NCBI RefSeq assembly: GCF_012241385.1 | Contig: NZ_JAAVXB010000009.1 | Span: forward strand, 62,001-126,000 | Reading direction: 5' to 3' | Origin: Solimonas marina | GTDB taxonomy: Bacteria > Pseudomonadota > Gammaproteobacteria > Nevskiales > Nevskiaceae | Length of the DNA: 64,000 nt | Shown: piece after piece, positions 59,874-64,000 of the stretch | Position numbering within the stretch: the stretch's first letter is position 1 | Layout of the letters: each line of letters opens with the position of its first letter | Notes under the pieces: model-generated | The model's input: only the letters and a program-made list of their open reading frames with translations | Database searches by the model: none | What the model was told of the DNA's origin: nothing | Translations under genes and position numbers: made by a program

Positions 59874-61361
59874 TTACGACGAGCAGCTGACCTCGATGTG
59901 GCGCGCGTCGGGCGGCGGCTCGGCGGCGTAAGCGTCGAAGCCGGGCTGTTCGTCGAACGGCCGGCGCAGCACCGTCAGTAGACGCTCGATCTCGCTGCCG
60001 TCGTTGTCGCGCTCGGCCGCTTCGATCGCCCGCTGTGCCAGATGGTTGCGCAGCACATATTTCGGATTCACCGCCTGCATCGCCACGCGCCGGACGTCGT
60101 CGGCCAGGCCCTGCGCACGCAGCCGTGCCCGGTAGTCGGGCAGCCAGGCATCGAACGCCGCCGGGTCGCGCATTTCGTCACGCAGCGGGCCGGCGCTGCC
60201 GTCGGCCATCGGCACGTCGCCGAGCAGGCGGAAGCTGCGCGTGAAGTCGTTGTGCGATTGGTGCAGCAGCGTCAGATAGCGGTTGATCAGCTCGACGTCG
60301 CTGTCGCGTGCGTCCTGCAGGCCGAGCTTGGCGCGCCAACTCGCGGTGGCTGCAGCGGAAAAGATCGGGCCATAGGGCTCAAGCAGGCTTTCGGCGATCT
60401 CGACCGCGCGGTTCTCGTCGTCGGCCAGCAGCGGCAAACAGGCTTGCAACAGCCGCGAGCAATTCCAGTAGCCGATGCCGGGCTGCTGGTCATAGGCGTA
60501 ACGGCCGCCTTCGTCGCTGTGATTGCAGACGTGATGTGCATCGAAGGCATCCATGAAGCCGTAGGGGCCGTAGTCCAGCGTCAGTCCGAGCACCGACATG
60601 TTGTCGGTGTTCATGACGCCGTGACAGAAGCCGACGGCCTGCCACTGCGCCATCAGCTGTGCGGTGCGCCGGACGACCTCTGCCAGCCAACGTGCGTAAC
60701 GGTCCGGCGTGCCGGACAGCTCGCCAAAGTGCTCATTGATGACGTAATCGGCCAACGGTGCCAGATGCTGTGGCTGATTGCGGTAATAGAACACCTCGAA
60801 GCTGCCGAACCGCACCAGCGATGGGGCAACCCGGCAGATCACCGCGGCGCGCTCGATGGTTTCGCGACGTACGCGGTCGTCGGCGACGATCAGGCTCAGC
60901 GCCCGCGTTGTTGGAATGCCGAGATGGTGCAGCGCTTCGCCGGCCAGATATTCACGGACGCTGGAGCGGATCACGGCGCGGCCGTCAGCGAAGCGCGAGT
61001 ACGGCGTCTGCCCGCTGCCCTTGAGCTGCAGATCCCAGCTGCGGCTTTCGCGATCGCGCAACTGGCCGAGCAGGATCGCGCGGCCATCGCCGAGCTGCGG
61101 CACGAAGCTGCCGAACTGATGTCCTGCATACAGCGCCGCGAAGGGAGCGCCACCGGGCAAGGCGCGATTGCCGGCGAAGATGTCGGTGAACGCATCGCTG
61201 TCGAGATCGGCAGGCTCGAATCCGAGTTCGGCTGCCAGTTCGCGATTGACGTGCAACAGCCGCGGCGCTTGCAGCGGCGTCGGCTCGACCCGGCTGCCGT
61301 AGGTCGGGCCGAGTGCGGCGTAGCGGTTGTCGAGCGGCGGTTGGTCGAGCGTGAAAGTCAC
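59874..61361 (-). CDS. selO: Protein adenylyltransferase SelO (YdiU)
   Basis: 495 residues. SelO pseudokinase: LQLKGSGQTPYSRFADGRAV carries the nucleotide-binding loop, VIRSSVREYLAGEALHHLG follows, and HGVMNTDNMSVLGLTLDYGP is the catalytic region. It transfers AMP from ATP to Ser, Thr or Tyr of redox proteins. The tail SCSS keeps a Cys where eukaryotic SelO has selenocysteine. The GTG at 61361 is chosen by homology; a GTG at 61391 is also in frame. Confidence 0.94.
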   Translation of the reverse strand: MTFTLDQPPLDNRYAALGPTYGSRVEPTPLQAPRLLHVNRELAAELGFEPADLDSDAFTDIFAGNRALPGGAPFAALYAGHQFGSFVPQLGDGRAILLGQLRDRESRSWDLQLKGSGQTPYSRFADGRAVIRSSVREYLAGEALHHLGIPTTRALSLIVADDRVRRETIERAAVICRVAPSLVRFGSFEVFYYRNQPQHLAPLADYVINEHFGELSGTPDRYARWLAEVVRRTAQLMAQWQAVGFCHGVMNTDNMSVLGLTLDYGPYGFMDAFDAHHVCNHSDEGGRYAYDQQPGIGYWNCSRLLQACLPLLADDENRAVEIAESLLEPYGPIFSAAATASWRAKLGLQDARDSDVELINRYLTLLHQSHNDFTRSFRLLGDVPMADGSAGPLRDEMRDPAAFDAWLPDYRARLRAQGLADDVRRVAMQAVNPKYVLRNHLAQRAIEAAERDNDGSEIERLLTVLRRPFDEQPGFDAYAAEPPPDARHIEVSCSS

Positions 61362-61480
61362 GATGCACGAGCGGCGAGGGTGGCCGGTCACTCTAACGCC
61401 GACGGCGGTGCGTTGCTGGTGCTTCCGTTCAGCTGGCTCTGCTATAAATCGTTTATCGAGACCACGGGGACGGAGCGGAC

Positions 61481-61663
61481 ATGCATATGGAATACGGCGG
61501 CTTGTGGGGTTTGATCGTCTTGATCGCCGACATCTGGGCGATCGTCAGCATCGTCCAGAGCGGCGAGACCACCGGCAAGAAGGTGCTGTGGATTCTGCTG
61601 GTGCTGTTCCTGCCGGTGCTCGGTTTCATCATCTGGCTACTTGCCGGGCCCCGCGGACGCTGA
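61481..61663 (+). CDS. PLDc_N-domain miniprotein
   Basis: 60 residues, two hydrophobic segments (GLWGLIVLIADIWAIVSIVQ and VLWILLVLFLPVLGFIIWLL) with a short polar loop ESGETTGKK-like (SGETTGKK) between. This is the phospholipase D N-terminal (PLDc_N) domain without the enzyme, as in many small stress-associated membrane proteins. The end is GPRGR. A second ATG at 61487 is possible. Convergent with panE. Confidence 0.85.
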   Translation: MHMEYGGLWGLIVLIADIWAIVSIVQSGETTGKKVLWILLVLFLPVLGFIIWLLAGPRGR

Positions 61664-61666
61664 CGT

Positions 61667-62650
61667 TCATACACCCAGCTCGCGGCGCAGCGCCGCCGCC
61701 GATCGATACGGCGGCGGCTGCAGTCCGTGCAGGGCCTGCACCTTGTCGACCAGCGCGGCATTGAGCGGCGCGTCGAGGCCGTGCGCGCGGGCATGGCGAA
61801 CGATTTCGCCGTTGAGTTCGTCGACTTCGGTCGGTCGCCCCGCTGCGATGTCGGACATCATCGACGGATAGGCGCGCTCGCGCAAGCCGTTGCGGCGTCG
61901 GGCCACCTGCCACGGCAGTTGACTGCGACCACGCAGCAACGCGCGGTAGAGCGTGTACGGCACCGGCATCGGCAATGTGAACGCGGTGTCGGTGCGGCGC
62001 AGGATGCCAACCGCCTCGTCGAGTACCGCGGCGTAGACCTGGCGCAGATCGCCGGCGCGAAACAAATCCTCGAACGTCGCATGCGTCAACGCGCAGACCG
62101 CGTTGGCGAGGTTGATCAGCAGCTTGCCCCACACGCCACGTTCGCCGCGGGCGTGGTCGATGGCGACGCCCGGCGCGGCGAACGCCCGGCGCAGTCGCGC
62201 GTCGTGGCCGCTGATGACCAGATGTGCGCGTGTGGTCAGCTCGGTGTGCAGCGGCGCCAGCCACTGCGCGTTGAACATGACCGAGACCGCCACGATGGGC
62301 GCGCCCGGCAGGCGTTCGCGCAGCTGCCGGGTTGCTGACAGGCCGTTGAGCGTCGAAACCACCGTGCAGCCGGGCGGCAGCGGCGGCAGGGCGTCGAGCA
62401 GCGCCGTGAGTTGCGGATGCTTGACGGCGATCACCAGATAGTCGACGTCGTGCAGGTCGAGGACACTGCGTAGCGGTGGGCGCGGTACGCACAGGGCGCC
62501 GCCATGGCGGTCGACACGCAGCTGCGTCAGTGCCTCGAACGCGGCACGATCCTTGTCGCGTGTGTAGAGCTGCACCGGTTCGCGACCGGCGGCCGCGGCC
62601 AGCGTAGCCAGCGTCGTGCCGACGGCGCCGGCACCGATGAACATCATCAT
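61667..62650 (-). CDS. panE: 2-Dehydropantoate 2-reductase family (PanE/ApbA-like)
   Basis: 327 residues from the first of three adjacent ATG codons at 62650. FIGAGAVGTTLATLAAAA is the NADPH site, VIAVKHPQ carries the catalytic Lys, and KLLINLANAVCALTHATF with the Asn matches the family; EVDELNGEIVRHARAHG ends the C-terminal domain. Reduces ketopantoate to pantoate for coenzyme A synthesis, or a related keto-acid. ApbA-like paralogues exist, so the name is by family. Confidence 0.88.
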   Translation of the reverse strand: MMMFIGAGAVGTTLATLAAAAGREPVQLYTRDKDRAAFEALTQLRVDRHGGALCVPRPPLRSVLDLHDVDYLVIAVKHPQLTALLDALPPLPPGCTVVSTLNGLSATRQLRERLPGAPIVAVSVMFNAQWLAPLHTELTTRAHLVISGHDARLRRAFAAPGVAIDHARGERGVWGKLLINLANAVCALTHATFEDLFRAGDLRQVYAAVLDEAVGILRRTDTAFTLPMPVPYTLYRALLRGRSQLPWQVARRRNGLRERAYPSMMSDIAAGRPTEVDELNGEIVRHARAHGLDAPLNAALVDKVQALHGLQPPPYRSAAALRRELGV

Positions 62651-62727
62651 GAGCGAATGGCCTCCCTGCGGGGCTGATACCCTTGCATGAGGGACCGCGG
62701 CAGACAAGCGGGGGAGGAGTCGCGACG

Positions 62728-64000
62728 ATGAAGGCCTGTACGAGCTGTCACGCGCAAAACGCGGTCGATGCGCGTTACTGCAATCAGTGCGGCACGCGCT
62801 TGGGCGACGACGGTGCGGCGCCGGCGGTCGCTGCCTATACGCCGCCCCACCTTCGCGATGGCGCGCTGCGCTCGGCGGGCATTGCCGGCGAGCGCAAGCA
62901 GGTCACGGTGCTGTTTGCCGACATCAAGGGCTCGACGCGGCTTGCCGAGCAAGCCGGTGCGGAACGCTGGCACGCGGTGCTCGACCGCGTTTTCACGTTG
63001 CTCGGTCAGGCTGTGCATCGCTACGACGGCACCATCAACCAATATACCGGCGACGGCGTCATGGCCCTGTTCGGGGCACCGCTGGCGCTCGAGGACCACG
63101 CCCTGCACGCAGCGCTGGCGGCGCTCGACATGCAGCAGCTCGTGCGTCGCTATGCCGACGATCTGCGCCTGGCGCACGGACTCAACCTGTCGATGCGGAT
63201 CGGCCTCAACAGCGGCGAAGTCGTGGTCGGCCGCATCGGCGACGATCTGCGGCAGGACTACACCGCGCAAGGGCCGACCGTGCATCTGGCGGCGCGCCTT
63301 GAAAGCCTCTGCGAGCCGGGGCGCGTTTACGTGTCGCAGGCCAGCGCCCGGCAGCTCGAAGGGTATTGCCGGCTACGCGCGCTGGGCGCGGCGCAGCTGC
63401 CCGGTTACGACCAGCCGCAGGCGGTGTTCGAACTCGAAGCGGTCGAACGCTCGCCCGCGCGTCTGCGACGGAGCTTGGCGCGCAGCGATTCGCCCTTCCT
63501 CGGGCGGCAGCACGAGTTCGAGCGTCTGCGCGCCGCGCTGCAGGCCGTGAGCGACGGTCGTGGGCGGGTGCTGGCCGTGGTCGGCGACGCGGGCCTCGGC
63601 AAGTCGCGCTTGTGCCATGAGTTCACCGAACAGTGCGCGCGCGACGGCATTGTCGTGCATCGCTGCAGCGCCGTGCCGTACGCGCGCCGCGTGCCGCTGC
63701 TGCCGGTGCGTGAACTGCTGCGCAGTCGTCTCGGGGTGCCGGCCACGGCCGACGACGCACAGGCCCGGCAGTGGATTGCCGGCGCGCTGGCGCTGGAGGG
63801 CTCGGAAGCGGTGCAGATGCTGCCGCAGGTGCTTGAGTTCCTCGGTATCGCCGAGGCGCCGCTGCGTGGCGCGGTGGAGGCGCCAGCGGATCTGCAGGCA
63901 CGCATGCTCGATCTGCTGGCCGAATATCTGTGTTGCGGACCGCGCAAGGTGCTGCTGGTCGAGGATCTGCATTTTCTCGACCCGGCGACCGAGGCCTTTC
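62728..64000 (+). CDS. Class III adenylate/guanylate cyclase with AAA ATPase domain (3' end outside window)
   Basis: 424 codons are visible, open at the right edge. A zinc ribbon (C4, C7, C18, C21) begins the protein. The cyclase domain (~55-240) has the metal aspartates D65 in LFADIKGS and D109 in YTGDGVMALFG, with VVVGRIGDD and GPTVHLAARLES following. A P-loop GDAGLGKSRL starts an AAA/STAND ATPase after ~residue 250 (FLGRQHEFERLRAAL), and LLVEDLHFLDPATE is its Walker B. GGGGAGGAG precedes the ATG. Such proteins are usually long and may end in repeats. Confidence 0.93.
   Translation, partial: MKACTSCHAQNAVDARYCNQCGTRLGDDGAAPAVAAYTPPHLRDGALRSAGIAGERKQVTVLFADIKGSTRLAEQAGAERWHAVLDRVFTLLGQAVHRYDGTINQYTGDGVMALFGAPLALEDHALHAALAALDMQQLVRRYADDLRLAHGLNLSMRIGLNSGEVVVGRIGDDLRQDYTAQGPTVHLAARLESLCEPGRVYVSQASARQLEGYCRLRALGAAQLPGYDQPQAVFELEAVERSPARLRRSLARSDSPFLGRQHEFERLRAALQAVSDGRGRVLAVVGDAGLGKSRLCHEFTEQCARDGIVVHRCSAVPYARRVPLLPVRELLRSRLGVPATADDAQARQWIAGALALEGSEAVQMLPQVLEFLGIAEAPLRGAVEAPADLQARMLDLLAEYLCCGPRKVLLVEDLHFLDPATEAF

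Noticed and set aside
59874-61361. Selenocysteine at the SelO C-terminus
   Set aside because: The tail codes Cys-Ser-Ser with a normal stop; there is no in-frame TGA before it.
1-64000. tRNA, rRNA, CRISPR array, insertion sequence, integron or prophage
   Set aside because: No cloverleaf, ribosomal RNA core, regularly spaced direct repeats, transposase or integrase motifs were seen by eye on either strand; a covariance-model scan would settle small RNAs.

Overview
The window is a dense, high-GC (roughly 65-68 percent by eye), fully bacterial chromosome segment with about 61 protein genes. There are no rRNA or tRNA genes that I can see, no insertion sequence, no CRISPR array and no prophage. 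The gene set (PqiAABC, YcgL, Hsp15/HslR, SelO, iron-sulfur type CysH, HME-RND CzcCBA, M3 and DUF885 peptidases with signal peptides, LpxO-like hydroxylase, many lipobox and outer-membrane proteins) points to a Gram-negative gammaproteobacterium, plausibly near the Xanthomonadales/Nevskiales. That placement is inference from gene content only.

Layout. 1-5.7 kb: a cut-off TetR regulator with a palindromic operator, a Nudix plus metallo-beta-lactamase fusion enzyme, an ABC exporter, a palindrome-flanked intergenic repeat, transaldolase and a BON-domain periplasmic protein. 5.8-10.8 kb: hslR, cysH, a TlpA-like thioredoxin, a membrane-anchored redox-like protein coupled to a six-TM chemoreceptor, and a truncated hemoglobin. 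10.9-14.4 kb: a tightly coupled pqiA-pqiA-pqiB-pqiC lipid-transport operon in which PqiA is two half-size genes. 14.4-19.8 kb: an aspartyl/asparaginyl hydroxylase, then a four-gene minus-strand operon (flippase-like protein, GT2, ArnT-like GT, PAP2) that looks like a lipid-linked sugar modification pathway. 19.9-27.2 kb: Dcp-like peptidase, a large CILP-like lipoprotein, a thioesterase, small stress proteins and a lipidated beta-barrel protein.

27.3-34.1 kb: a TetR regulator divergent from an SDR and a 951-residue fusion of an amino-acid permease to a flavin monooxygenase, followed by dinB and a patatin phospholipase. 34.1-42.8 kb: an OPT transporter, DoxX/SDR pair, a MASE2-GGDEF cyclase, an outer-membrane barrel, a lipocalin, and a GST-centred cluster with an unlisted 57-codon gene. 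42.9-52 kb: a double-domain KaiC-like ATPase with a coupled receiver protein, a cysteine-desulfurase-like protein, a Fpg/Nei glycosylase, HAD, a 2Fe-2S ferredoxin, a TonB-like protein, a repeat cysteine-rich protein, a voltage-sensor-like membrane protein and a DUF885 peptidase. 52-58 kb: czcCBA metal efflux with a His-rich membrane protein in front. 58-64 kb: amtB behind a strong sigma-54 promoter candidate, selO, a PLDc_N miniprotein, panE-like, and a class III cyclase with an AAA ATPase cut off by the right edge.

Most interesting: the permease-monooxygenase fusion with its TetR/SDR partners, the KaiC-receiver pair, the pore-less voltage-sensor protein, the orphan glycolipid-modification operon, and the sigma-54 promoter on a glnK-less amtB. 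Nothing here is proven to be a new system; these are leads.
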